A program made the translations under genes and the position numbers. Below, one piece after another: positions 54,859 to 62,485 of a stretch of DNA of 64,000 nt. This DNA is from Nitrospirota bacterium (GTDB taxonomy: Bacteria; Nitrospirota; Thermodesulfovibrionia; Thermodesulfovibrionales; Dissulfurispiraceae), in NCBI GenBank assembly GCA_023476565.1, contig JAMCVZ010000053.1, positions 1-64,000 on the forward strand. The letters run 5' to 3'. Within the stretch, counting starts at the first letter, position 1; each line of letters begins with the position of its first letter. Under the pieces are notes generated by a model. It saw only the letters and a program-made list of their open reading frames with translations. It was not told the origin of the DNA and searched no databases.

Positions 54859-56844
54859 TGAAATGTTCCTTCTGATCCTGATACCCCCCTGCAATAGAAT
54901 AATCAGGACGTACACAGCCGTTATCAGTATGAAGAAATTGCGGGGCCGCATGCCCGGATTAATCAATTGTGCGCGGTCCACCCCGTTAATGCTCAGAATA
55001 TACGCCTCAATATTTGCGATCTCCTGCTGTGTCAGTGTTTGACCATCTCCGAAAGCCGGCATGCTGAGCGAGGGTTTGCTCCCGGCAGGCGCCGAACCGT
55101 GCTGTATAAAGCGGCCGATATTTCCGGCAAACGCCCTGGGGTCCTTGTTATACAGCCTGCGATCTATAGGATTGAGCTGCGGGACCGTGCCTCCCGTTGA
55201 ACCGGGGTTGGGAATATTCCCCGTGCCTTTCTGCCCGTGGCAGGAAGTGCAATACAGGGCAAATAACGCAGCGCCCCTATCGGCACTGCCGATGATGCCT
55301 GCCGCCTGTCCGGTGTCCTGGCTCGAAGCAGGGCCTGCCTGAGCAGGCGACTGCTTCCGACTTTTCGCCTGTGCAAGAACAGGGGCTTGCTCCTGTGATC
55401 CCGTCCCCCCGCTTTGACTTGTCCGGGGATTGGCTTGCGATGGGGCAGCCCCGGCGCTTCCACCTGTAAGATAAGAGACTATCTCGTTCATCTGCTGGTC
55501 CGGCAAGGAGGCAAAAGCGGGCATTATTGAACCGGGATTGTGCGCTTTCGGATTGCGGATCTGCTCAACAATCCATTCCCGGCTTTTCCCCTTGAGTGTT
55601 TCTCCGGATAATTCCGGGCCTGTCGTCCCGCCCGTGCCGCCTACGCGGTGGCAGCCCGTGCAGCCTGCTGTTTGGAATATACGGGGTGCAGGTTTTCCGG
55701 TACTTGCCGCCTCTGTCTGTGCCGGTTGTGATGCAGCGGGTTGCGAAGCTGCCTGCGGCGGAGCGGTAGAGCCCGCTGAAACAGGGGCTCGCGCAAAACC
55801 GGGACTGTAATACCCTGATATGGTAAGTGCAGCCAAAACTCCGGTAAACAAGAGTCCGCACAGCATTGCAAACGGGCGGCGGAGGGGGTTTGTTTCCGGG
55901 TTCCTGTCGATAAACGGAAGCAGGACGAGAAGCAGTACTATGACTGTGGGGACACCGATAGTGCCTACAGGCTCAAGGGGCCCCTGAAAATATTTGAGGG
56001 CCTCATAAAGGAAAAGAAAATTCCATTCAGGTTTCGGCACATAGGAAGTGTCCAGAATATCGGCTGGACCGGCAAATCCAGGAGGCACGTATACAGATAA
56101 AGCGATTAGTATAAAAAATACGCCGGTACTCACAAGTGCATCTTTATAAGCCTGGTCCGGCCAGAACGGTCCGCTGTACCTTCTCTTGAGGGCATTCCAC
56201 GGTCCAACGCTCCCGAATTTCCTGAACGCAATGATATGGAATCCGAACAGGGCAACCAGCAGCAGCGGGAATACGGAAGTATGCATGACAAAGAAGCGGG
56301 ACAGCGCCAACTGGCCCATCTGCTCACCGCCGCGCAGCAAGCGTTTGACCAGATCTCCGATAAACGGGGTGGTACCGGCAATGCTTGTGCCTACTTCACC
56401 TGCCCAGTATCCTTTCTGGTTCCATGGCAGCGGGGTTCCGGTGAAGCTCAAGGCCATAGTTGTCAATACCAGGAGTACGCCTGCAAGCCATGTCAGTTCG
56501 CGCGGTTTCTTGTATGCCCCCCAGATAAAGACGCGTATCATGTGAACGACTACAGCGACGATCATCAGATTGGCGCCCCAGTAGTGGAGACCGTGCATCA
56601 GCCATCCGAACGGCGCCTCTGTCCGCAGGTAACTGAGGCTGTCGTATGCATGATCTATGGTAGGCACATAGAAAAAGAGCTGCATGACGCCGGTTACCGC
56701 CTGCAGGATAAATATAATCAGGACAGCGCTGCCTTCGGTATAGGCGAAACTGGAGCCGCCCGGGATCTCTTCATCCAGAGTCAGATTGATCAAGGGAGAA
56801 AAAGGCCATCTCTCGTTCAGCCACTGCCATATGCGTGAGCCCAC
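54856..56844 (-). CDS. Cytochrome b fused to a C-terminal diheme cytochrome c region
   Basis: Quinol-oxidising cytochrome b of a bc-type complex. Four b-heme His are at about 87, 101, 188 and 203 (the 15-residue second spacing is b6-like), with KKPRELTW between them. The subunit-IV part follows, and its Qo motif reads PEWN (272-275) rather than PEWY. After the last b-type helices come two cytochrome c domains, CTGCH at 395-399 and CTSCH at 532-536, joined by Ala/Gln/Ser-rich linkers, and a final membrane helix at about 638-653. GTG 56844 with AGGAGG is chosen, giving 662 aa; the upstream frame overlaps the Rieske gene. Confidence 0.9.
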   Translation of the reverse strand: MGSRIWQWLNERWPFSPLINLTLDEEIPGGSSFAYTEGSAVLIIFILQAVTGVMQLFFYVPTIDHAYDSLSYLRTEAPFGWLMHGLHYWGANLMIVAVVVHMIRVFIWGAYKKPRELTWLAGVLLVLTTMALSFTGTPLPWNQKGYWAGEVGTSIAGTTPFIGDLVKRLLRGGEQMGQLALSRFFVMHTSVFPLLLVALFGFHIIAFRKFGSVGPWNALKRRYSGPFWPDQAYKDALVSTGVFFILIALSVYVPPGFAGPADILDTSYVPKPEWNFLFLYEALKYFQGPLEPVGTIGVPTVIVLLLVLLPFIDRNPETNPLRRPFAMLCGLLFTGVLAALTISGYYSPGFARAPVSAGSTAPPQAASQPAASQPAQTEAASTGKPAPRIFQTAGCTGCHRVGGTGGTTGPELSGETLKGKSREWIVEQIRNPKAHNPGSIMPAFASLPDQQMNEIVSYLTGGSAGAAPSQANPRTSQSGGTGSQEQAPVLAQAKSRKQSPAQAGPASSQDTGQAAGIIGSADRGAALFALYCTSCHGQKGTGNIPNPGSTGGTVPQLNPIDRRLYNKDPRAFAGNIGRFIQHGSAPAGSKPSLSMPAFGDGQTLTQQEIANIEAYILSINGVDRAQLINPGMRPRNFFILITAVYVLIILLQGGIRIRRNIS

Positions 56845-56852
56845 AAAACCTC

Positions 56853-57389
56853 CTATACCGTAATTTTTTGAGGTATACCTACCCTGAACCGTTCCCATTG
56901 GACAAGCACTGTCCCGTTGTCAACTTTGACAGGAAGCGTATCGAGAGGGCGCGGGGCGGGCCCTCCGAGCACTCTGCCGTCAAGGGCAAATACGCTGGCA
57001 TGGCAGGGACATTCAAAATGCCCTGTTTGCGGATCCCATAGATAATAGCAGCCAAGGTGCGTGCAGATTGGAGAAAAGACGGTCACCTCCGAGGGGGAAT
57101 GCCTTATGACCCAAACGGAATGCAGGACCTTATTATGAAAATAGGCATCTTCGGATTCGCTCTGGAATCTGACGTTCACCGGCTTTCCCTGGGGAAGCAA
57201 GCCCATATCCGCAACTTTGGACCATTCCTTCTTTTGTGCCCGCAGAGAAGAATCGGCCAGGGCTTTGAGAAACGGGACAAACACTATGAGACCGTTAACA
57301 ACTGCAATAGAGCCGAGGAGCCATTTAAGAAACTTTCGACGTGTCGTTTCAGCCTGCTCAACTGTTTGGGGCTCAGGACTGTCTTCCAT
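56853..57389 (-). CDS. Rieske [2Fe-2S] protein
   Basis: High-potential iron-sulfur subunit of the bc complex, 178 aa. It has an N-terminal signal anchor (RRKFLKWLLGSIAVVNGLIV, twin Arg) and the cluster motifs CTHLGC and CPCHAS. GGPAPRPLDTLPVKV is the Pro loop region. GAGGAA precedes the ATG. It is the first of a two-gene operon with the cytochrome b-c fusion, 8 bp apart, so no separate cytochrome c1 gene is needed. Confidence 0.94.
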   Translation of the reverse strand: MEDSPEPQTVEQAETTRRKFLKWLLGSIAVVNGLIVFVPFLKALADSSLRAQKKEWSKVADMGLLPQGKPVNVRFQSESEDAYFHNKVLHSVWVIRHSPSEVTVFSPICTHLGCYYLWDPQTGHFECPCHASVFALDGRVLGGPAPRPLDTLPVKVDNGTVLVQWERFRVGIPQKITV

Positions 57390-58009
57390 GGGAATTCCTC
57401 CTCATTTGAGAGCCGGTCTCCAGGGCTGCGGAACAAAAGCGAATAATGAAATATTCCCGGTGCTCCTTAATAATTCACCTTTCCAGACGCGGCTTTTATT
57501 CCTTAATGATAATGCCTTACCATCTATTGCCGTCTAAAAAAGCTTATCACTTTTTTAAATGACACGCAAATTCTTCAAACCCTGCAAGTTCATTCAAGAT
57601 ACGGGCGCACCCGGGCGTGGTTGACTTTTTACGGCGATATGATAGATTGAAATTAAGAGGCGTAATTAAGAGCACCGGAGCTGAAATCCGGCGGCCGCAA
57701 GCAATTCCGGAGCTCTCAGTGCGAACACGCAAAGCAGTTTTCAATGGTGATTGTTTGACCCCCGGATTTATTCAAGTGCTGTAAAACAATCTCTGAAACG
57801 GAGGAATGGAAATGAGAAAGGTCATATCCATATCTGCCCGGCTGATGCTTAAAGAATGTTCGACTGGTTGAGCGCCCGGAACCGTCAATCAGCGCTCCTG
57901 ATGAAATCAAGGTGGTGTTGCAGTGGGCTGCGTGACGCAGCCGGAGCGCAGGCTTCTGCGCGATTTAAAAACATAACCGGCCTGTGCAGGTCACGGGAAG
58001 GAGGCTGTT
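57390..58009. other. Long intergenic stretch upstream of a membrane protein gene
   Basis: No convincing gene is present in these 620 bp. On the plus strand GGAGG precedes ATG 57806/57812, opening a 19-21 codon frame (MEMRKVISISARLMLKECST...), which could be a leader peptide. Two minus-strand frames of 64-65 codons show no family. GC content shifts within the region, which suggests it is mosaic. Confidence 0.4.
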
Positions 58010-58687
58010 ATGAGTGTATCAACACAACAAGAGTTCCAGACTCAGGAACGAAGGTCAAGGGGAGTGCTGGCGGCCGGCACCGCAGCAGAAGGGATCGCAG
58101 GCATCGGAGCTATCGTCCTGGCAATTATCGGCCTGGCAAATACATTGCCTAATTATATGCTTCCCATTGCAACAATAGCTGTCGGGGCCGCCTTGCTCTT
58201 CGAAGGCGGAGCTGTTACGGCACGGTATACCAACCTGCTTACGTCGGCCAGAGGCCGCGTAGATATGAGAGAGTTCGGGATCGGCATGACCACAGAGCTT
58301 CTCGGCGGCGGCGGCGGGCTGGTACTCGGGATACTGGCGCTCATAGGGATATTCCCGCTCGTTCTGGTACCTGTTGCAGCGATCGTATTCGGCGCCTCCC
58401 TGATTCTCGGTACAGGGGTAACATCCCACCTCAACTCACTCTGGACTTCAGCAACCGAAGAGCGCGAGATGGTAAGGGAGGTAACTAAAGAGGCAATAGC
58501 AGCAGCAGCCGGTGTTCAGTTCCTTGTCGGATTGGGCGCTATCACCCTTGGAATCCTTGCTCTTATCGGCATCAATCCTATGGCTTTAAGCCTGGTTGCA
58601 ATGTTGAGCCTCGGCTTTTCCGATCTCTTGAGCGGGACAGCCATCATGAGCAGGATAATGGGGATATCCAAACGCCATAGTGTTTGA
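58010..58687 (+). CDS. Integral membrane protein with three repeated helix hairpins, function unknown
   Basis: A 225 aa hydrophobic protein of six predicted membrane helices in three hairpins. Each hairpin carries a related segment: IVLAIIGLANTLPNYMLPIA, LGILALIGIFPLVLVPVAAI and LGILALIGINPMALSLVAML. This points to internal triplication. The polar N-terminus is rich in Gln and Arg. I recognise no family. GGAAGGAGG precedes the ATG. It is transcribed alone, away from the cytochrome operon. Confidence 0.75.
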   Translation: MSVSTQQEFQTQERRSRGVLAAGTAAEGIAGIGAIVLAIIGLANTLPNYMLPIATIAVGAALLFEGGAVTARYTNLLTSARGRVDMREFGIGMTTELLGGGGGLVLGILALIGIFPLVLVPVAAIVFGASLILGTGVTSHLNSLWTSATEEREMVREVTKEAIAAAAGVQFLVGLGAITLGILALIGINPMALSLVAMLSLGFSDLLSGTAIMSRIMGISKRHSV

Positions 58688-58794
58688 AAAAAGTCCCGGA
58701 ATTTTCAACAATTGAAGGGGTAAAGTATATCCTTTGTGCAGAGGTTGCCTGTAAAGGTGGCCTCTGCATTTCCAGGGTATGCCCCTCCCCATTG

Positions 58795-58935
58795 TCAAGA
58801 CAAAAAATTGCCTTCAATAAGGTGGATTAATTCATCCGCCTGTCCATCGTTATTTCTGCCGTCGCCGGAATACACCTCATGCGGTGTCCGGTATCCCAGA
58901 GACTCATGGAGCCTCTCCCTGTTGGGGATTTCAGG
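58795..58935 (-). pseudogene. C-terminal remnant of an IS3-type transposase (OrfB)
   Basis: The minus-strand frame reads IPNRERLHESLGYRTPHEVY and continues to a stop at 58795. YNxxRxHxSLGYxTPxEVY is the C-terminal signature of IS3-family and related DDE transposases. The DDE catalytic region is absent: upstream of this stretch the frame carries no further similarity. It is a scar of an old insertion. Confidence 0.6.
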
Positions 58936-59089
58936 ACTGGGCAGACATACAGGCCATTGTGGAAATGCTTGGCGATGAGCTCGATTGGAAGCGGAACTTC
59001 AGGGTCAGACACCAAAATTGACAGAAGATGTGATCCTGCAAATAAGACTGTGCGATTGAGGAGCGTGGGAATAAAAATCAGAAGACTGA

Positions 59090-59265
59090 AATCCCCGACC
59101 AGGACCCCTGTAATTCTCCTCATAGAGTTCCTTGTCGTCCTACGGAAGTATCACAAGCACCGCGCCTTTCGGAATCCTATCGAGCACATCCGGGTTCTCG
59201 AAGGTGTACTTCATCCACTCTGCATGAAGGTCCAGATTCTTTTTAATCACTTCTTCTTTTGTCAT
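59090..59265 (-). pseudogene. Small conserved protein (DUF5647-like) broken by an in-frame stop
   Basis: ATG 59265 with GGAGTTGAGG upstream opens MTKEEVIKKNLDLHAEWMKY and runs to GAVLVILP, then TAG at 59140-59142, then continues in the same frame as DDKELYEENY. The intact family has Glu at this stop (LPEDD), so a G-to-T change probably created it. Similarity fades soon after. The family assignment is by eye from the MTKEE.IKKNLEL start and LP.DD motif. Confidence 0.5.
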
Positions 59266-59287
59266 TTCCTCAACTCCTTTTCGAGGC

Positions 59288-59335
59288 AAAAGAAAACCCC
59301 TCGAATCTATGTTTTTCTTTTAGATTAAAGGGGTT
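59288..59335 (-). terminator. Terminator of tRNA-Pro
   Basis: On the minus strand AACCCCTTTAATCTA pairs with TAGATTCGAGGGGTT (one small internal mismatch) over an A-rich loop, followed by TTCTTTT. It begins right after the tRNA CCA end. Confidence 0.8.
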
Positions 59336-59338
59336 AAT

Positions 59339-59416
59339 TGGTCGGGGCGATCCGATTCGAACGGACGACCTCTCGCACCCCAAGCGAGTGCGCTATCCAG
59401 GCTGCGCTACGCCCCG
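59339..59416 (-). tRNA. tRNA-Pro (anticodon GGG)
   Basis: A full cloverleaf: 7-bp acceptor stem CGGGGCG/CGCCCCG, anticodon stem CTCGC/GCGAG with loop TTGGGGT (anticodon GGG), T-arm with GTTCGAATC, discriminator A and an encoded CCA. Its 5' half is duplicated at 60995-61041, marking an integration site. Confidence 0.95.
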
Positions 59417-59419
59417 AAA
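59373..59419. other. attachment site copy within tRNA-Pro
   Basis: A 47-bp block from the anticodon stem to three bases beyond the tRNA 5' end. It is repeated exactly and in the same orientation at 60995-61041. The integrase fragment reads into it and takes its stop codon from it (GGGGCGTAG). Confidence 0.85.
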
Positions 59420-59820
59420 CTTGATTTTAAAAGATTTTCAGACTTCCCGTCAACAACTTTGGCGGACACCGTAGTAAAATCGTAGGAATTCGTCGGGTTT
59501 TGCTCTTTAAAAGAGGCATTTCCTGACATCAAAAAATCCAGCTTTTTTACGCCTTCAGCGAGATGCGCCGGCGATAGATGGCTGTACCTCAACGTCATGG
59601 TAAGGCTCTTGTGTCCCATGAGCTTTGATACAGTTGTCAGATCCACTCCGGCCATGACCAGGTGACTTGCGAACGTATGCCTTAAATCGTGGAAGCGGAA
59701 ATCGGCTATCCCCACCCGCCTGCACGCGGCCTTGAAGCTCTTGGTGATCGACTTGTACGGCTTGCAGGTCTCCAGGTCGAAAAACAGATAGGGGACATCC
59801 AGCCGGACGGATCTCCGCGC
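59407..59820 (-). pseudogene. Tyrosine-recombinase integrase, C-terminal fragment
   Basis: The fragment retains VPYLFFDLETCKPYKSITKS, then HDLRHTFASHLVMAGVDLTT, GHKSLTMTLRYSHLSP: the HxxR, H and Tyr residues of the catalytic box II. The frame meets a TGA upstream at about 59821, and the N-terminal arm-binding and core-binding domains and catalytic Arg I are missing. An internal ATG at 59715 could give a 102-residue product, but not a working recombinase. The stop codon lies within the att core. Confidence 0.8.
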
Positions 59821-59856
59821 TCAATCCAAAATCCCGAGGCAATTGAGGATTTGTGG

Positions 59857-60153
59857 CTACTTTGCATTGCATAAATGCAGAGGGTCAATAAACACTGCCT
59901 CAAGCGGTAGTGTGACATCGGCCCCGGCCTGGCTCATGGCCTGGCCGATAGCCTTAATAGCCTCCTGATCTTGCCGATCGAGTCCCGTGATCGAGGTCCT
60001 GGTGCTTTTCTTCCCCGCGCTTTCTTTCCTCTCATTGCTCTTTTTGAGGCTCTGGCTCTGCTCCTTATCGGCTTTAAGGGTTTCCCCGGAGTCGATGGAC
60101 GTATCCAGGGCGTAAAGAGGAGATACGCCGATTTTTATTTTTCTAACTCTCAT
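59857..60153 (-). CDS. Unknown basic protein of the integrated element
   Basis: A 98 aa basic, Ser/Lys-rich protein starting MRVRKIKIGVSPLYALDTS. It has a low-complexity middle (KKSNERKESAGKKSTRTS) and a C-terminal LDRQDQEAIKAIGQAMSQAG. There is no membrane segment and no recognised family. ATG 60153 overlaps the 68-codon gene by four bases, so the three genes form a unit. It ends close to the integrase fragment. Confidence 0.5.
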   Translation of the reverse strand: MRVRKIKIGVSPLYALDTSIDSGETLKADKEQSQSLKKSNERKESAGKKSTRTSITGLDRQDQEAIKAIGQAMSQAGADVTLPLEAVFIDPLHLCNAK

Positions 60154-60356
60154 TTTTTCTCTATCTCTCTGCAAATATCCTCGACCGTCTTGCCCTTAAA
60201 CAATTTTTTCTTAATCTCCGTATAGTCCCCGTAACCGGACTCATACTGCAAGATGAATCTTGTTGCGTTTACCAGTCCCATGCTTTTTACAAGCGCATTC
60301 CATCCCGCCTCCCTTAACGCGGTCCCTGTCAATGTCTTTTGGGCGGTTTTAAGCAC
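60150..60356 (-). CDS. Small protein paired with the PIN gene, possible antitoxin
   Basis: A 68 aa protein with an N-terminal helical part (AGWNALVKSMGLVNATRFIL) and a charged end (KGKTVEDICREIEKK). It overlaps the PIN gene by 8 bp and follows it. Toxin-first order with a short partner fits a PIN toxin-antitoxin pair, but no known DNA-binding antitoxin domain (AbrB, RHH, PHD) is visible. The role is inferred from position only. Confidence 0.6.
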   Translation of the reverse strand: MLKTAQKTLTGTALREAGWNALVKSMGLVNATRFILQYESGYGDYTEIKKKLFKGKTVEDICREIEKK

Positions 60357-60819
60357 TTTTAAACACCTCCTTCAAAACAAACTCTAACGGATTACATACT
60401 TCAACCTTGAACATCCCTGATTTTCTCCTGACCTTTCTGATAATGCCGGCATCACAAGTAATAAAAAAATCGGCATTTGATTCAGCACAGGCAAGGTGTA
60501 ATGCGTCAATAGGGTCAATGCCTGCGCTCTCTATTTCTTTAGCCCTTCTCTTTACCGCCTCGGTTATGCGAATAAATTTTGATGCAGCCGATAAATAACT
60601 CTCAACCCTTTCTTTGCGGTCATAGAAAGGATTATGACTATTCTCATACAGCAAAACAGACGAACTAACGACGATTATCGCCTTTGAAATGATCTTTTCT
60701 AAAATTGAAAGAAACGCCTCAGTCTCAAGTCGTACTTGCGTTTGATTCTGGTTGTCAAACGGTCTGTTATAAACGCTTGTATCGAGATAAACTCTTATTT
60801 TTGCTTTTACGCCCCTCAT
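60349..60819 (-). CDS. PIN-domain ribonuclease, probable toxin
   Basis: A 156 aa PIN-fold protein. The metal-binding acidic residues are visible: Asp in VYLDTSVYNRPFD, Glu in VLLYENSHNP, Asp in GIDPIDALHLACAE and Asp in FFITCDAGI. This layout is that of VapC-like RNases. The N-terminal VYLDTSVYNRPFDN is typical of a stand-alone PIN subgroup. TATAAT lies within an inverted repeat (TGTGAT-TAT-ATCACA) directly upstream of the ATG, suggesting autoregulation. Confidence 0.82.
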   Translation of the reverse strand: MRGVKAKIRVYLDTSVYNRPFDNQNQTQVRLETEAFLSILEKIISKAIIVVSSSVLLYENSHNPFYDRKERVESYLSAASKFIRITEAVKRRAKEIESAGIDPIDALHLACAESNADFFITCDAGIIRKVRRKSGMFKVEVCNPLEFVLKEVFKSA

Positions 60820-60821
60820 TG

Positions 60822-60836
60822 TGTGATTATATCACA
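60822..60836 (-). promoter_or_regulatory. Operator-like inverted repeat over the -10 of the PIN unit
   Basis: TGTGAT and ATCACA flank a 3-bp centre, and on the minus strand the centre is part of TATAAT. It lies two bases before the PIN ATG. A repressor bound here would block both promoter and start; the regulator is not identified. Confidence 0.45.
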
Positions 60837-60994
60837 ACCGTAGCAACCGTAGTAAAATCGTAGTAAAATTATCACAAAACTTGGAGTTACTAACATTATT
60901 ATATAGAATTATGGAAGGTAGGAGAATCCCCGCAAACCCGGTACTATCGCGGGTTTACGGGGTATTTTCAAGCTCTTGCCTATGTCCTCTTGGG

Positions 60995-61041
60995 TCGCAC
61001 CCCAAGCGAGTGCGCTATCCAGGCTGCGCTACGCCCCGAAA
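60995..61041. other. Second attachment site: orphan 5' half of tRNA-Pro
   Basis: Exact 47-bp copy of 59373-59419. It lacks the variable loop, T-arm and 3' acceptor strand, so it cannot make a tRNA. It overlaps the last codons of merR (HHFGA then stop), where the integrase fragment at the other end reads SSFGA then stop. Confidence 0.85.
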
Positions 61042-61448
61042 TGATGATTGAGCAAATCCTTAAGCTTTGATTTTACCATTTTCAGCACATCTTCTGTATT
61101 AACTTTTTCAGCGCCGGCTTTCAATCCGGGATTGCCCGGTTCCATTCCGGCATGCCCCACCGCATCCGGCTGCTCTGCGTGGGTCCCGAATTTGCGCCGC
61201 ACACCGTCAATCGTATATTTCTCCTCATAGAGGAGGTGCTTTATCTGCACTATCAGGTCAATATCGGTTTTTGTATAGACACGCTGCCCTGCTTTGCTCT
61301 TCCTCGGGTTGAGAAAGGGAAATTCTGTTTCCCAGTATCTCAGAACGTAGGATTCGACACCCACAATCCTGCTGACTTCCCCTATCTTGTAAAAGAGTTT
61401 CTCAGGGAATAATTTCAGCGGTTGAGGCGATTTGTATGCATCGTGCAT
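61029..61448 (-). CDS. MerR-family transcriptional regulator
   Basis: A 139 aa regulator with the N-terminal winged-helix FYKIGEVSRIVGVESYVLRY and WETEFPF, then RVYTKTDIDLIVQIKHLLYE. There are no metal-binding cysteines. A Gly/Pro-rich linker (GHAGMEPGNPGLKAGAEKVN) precedes a short C-terminal helix. It is downstream of ihfA. Its stop codon comes from the tRNA-Pro sequence, which suggests that merR and tRNA-Pro overlapped before the element inserted. Confidence 0.9.
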   Translation of the reverse strand: MHDAYKSPQPLKLFPEKLFYKIGEVSRIVGVESYVLRYWETEFPFLNPRKSKAGQRVYTKTDIDLIVQIKHLLYEEKYTIDGVRRKFGTHAEQPDAVGHAGMEPGNPGLKAGAEKVNTEDVLKMVKSKLKDLLNHHFGA

Positions 61449-61508
61449 TTCTTTTTTTGTCTCAAATGCTGCCCCAAAATTTATCTGAAAAATTTTGCAA
61501 GAGCTCCT

Positions 61509-61787
61509 TTATATTTTTTCGATAACTTCCTTGAGCTGATCGCTTGCCTTGAAGGTTATGACCCTGCGGGGCGTAATCTCGACCTCCTCTTTCGTCTTCG
61601 GGTTTCTCCCTATGCGGGAATTTTTCTTTCTCACATTGAAGGTTCCGAAGCCCGATATCTTGATGGATTCACCGGCTATCAGCGTCTGCTTGACGGAATC
61701 AAAGACGATTTCAACTATGTTCTGCGCCTCGTTTCTCGGGAGCCCTACTTTTTCAAACACATAATTTACAATATCAGCCTTTGTCAT
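61509..61787 (-). CDS. ihfA: Integration host factor alpha-type DNA-bending protein
   Basis: A 92 aa HU/IHF-family protein. MTKADIVNYVFEKVGLPRNE at the start and the DNA-intercalating arm NPKTKEEVEITPRRVITFKA match IhfA better than HU. It would bend DNA for recombination and transcription. Its pairing with merR and tRNA-Pro downstream is the usual IhfA setting in related phyla. A strong sigma-70 promoter lies upstream. Confidence 0.9.
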   Translation of the reverse strand: MTKADIVNYVFEKVGLPRNEAQNIVEIVFDSVKQTLIAGESIKISGFGTFNVRKKNSRIGRNPKTKEEVEITPRRVITFKASDQLKEVIEKI

Positions 61788-61856
61788 AAGTTATCTCACC
61801 TCACCTTACTTTTATTAATTATTAATAAGCATCCGGCCAACACCCCAATCTGCAAT

Positions 61857-61885
61857 TTTATATTACCGTCTTCCCTACTTGTCAA
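61857..61885 (-). promoter_or_regulatory. Sigma-70 promoter of ihfA
   Basis: Minus strand TTGACA, 17 bp, TATAAA, about 70 bp before the ihfA ATG. A second TTGACA with TAAAAT at 16 bp lies just upstream (about 61934-61961), so there may be tandem promoters. Confidence 0.65.
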
Positions 61886-62004
61886 GTTTCTCCATGCAAA
61901 CAAATATTTCCGAACAATCCTCGCCTGTAATAATTTTATAAATTTTTACCCTATTGTCAAGTATTCTTTGCCGTTTCAGCCGTCCGGGTGTCATGCTTAT
62001 TTGT

Positions 62005-62033
62005 TTGACTAAATGCCGCTTTTCTGCTATCTT
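62005..62033 (+). promoter_or_regulatory. Sigma-70 promoter of dksA
   Basis: TTGACT, 17 bp, TATCTT, with a start expected near 62040 and the dksA ATG at 62084. Confidence 0.6.
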
Positions 62034-62083
62034 ATTTAAATATAGTTTTCATCCTTGAACTAACTTAACTACGAGGATTGGAT

Positions 62084-62485
62084 ATGAAAGGCAAAGACAA
62101 AATAAAAGCAGAGAAGAACCTCTCACAGAGGGAGAAGAAGCTTCAGGAAATCAAGAGGAGACTCAACGAGCAGAGAGAGGCGCTCCTTTCGGGTGCAGGA
62201 ATCACGCTGAATAATCTACCGGATGAAACCCTGTTTCCGGAATTGGGAGATCAGGCCTCGGCTGAAATCGACAGGAATTTCACCTTACGGTTAAGGGGAA
62301 GGGAAAGAAAACTGCTCACGAAGATCGACGAGGCGATCGAGAAGATAGACAAAGGCACTTATGGCACCTGCGAAATGTGCGGTGAAGAGATCAATATAAA
62401 AAGACTTGAGGCGCGGCCGGTTACCACAATGTGCATCGAATGCAAAACCGAACAGGAAGAAGAGGAAAAGCTGAGGGAGAGATAG
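62084..62485 (+). CDS. dksA: DksA/TraR-family zinc-finger protein
   Basis: RNA-polymerase secondary-channel regulator of 133 aa. A long N-terminal coiled coil (KNLSQREKKLQEIKRRLNEQ) leads to DQASAEIDRNFTLRLRGRER and the C4 zinc finger GTYGTCEMCGEEI with MCIECKTEQE. The tip lacks the DxxDxA motif of E. coli DksA in exact form, so ppGpp co-regulation is uncertain. ATG 62084 with GAGG seven bases before it is chosen; an in-frame TTG lies at 62078. It converges on the dppC gene with no spacer. Confidence 0.88.
   Translation: MKGKDKIKAEKNLSQREKKLQEIKRRLNEQREALLSGAGITLNNLPDETLFPELGDQASAEIDRNFTLRLRGRERKLLTKIDEAIEKIDKGTYGTCEMCGEEINIKRLEARPVTTMCIECKTEQEEEEKLRER

Larger units (their letters stand above)
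59373..61041. mobile_element. Decayed integrated element at tRNA-Pro
   Basis: About 1.6 kb are bounded by 47-bp direct repeats of the tRNA-Pro 5' half. Inside are an N-truncated tyrosine integrase beside the left repeat and a three-gene unit with a PIN-domain protein. An 18-bp direct repeat (ACCGTAGTAAAATCGTAG) occurs near each end at 59468-59485 and 60846-60863, possibly integrase arm sites. The original order was probably merR followed directly by tRNA-Pro, since the right repeat forms the end of merR. Confidence 0.75.

Noticed and set aside
57547-57910. Two minus-strand genes of 64-65 codons
   Set aside because: They overlap each other, lack ribosome binding sites and have compositions typical of chance frames.
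58827-59123. A 98-codon minus-strand gene
   Set aside because: It runs across the transposase remnant in another frame and across the end of the broken DUF5647-like gene. It is a chance frame over two pseudogenes.
60995-61041. A second tRNA-Pro gene
   Set aside because: It contains only the 5' half through the anticodon stem. The T-arm and 3' acceptor strand are missing, so it is an att duplicate and not a tRNA.
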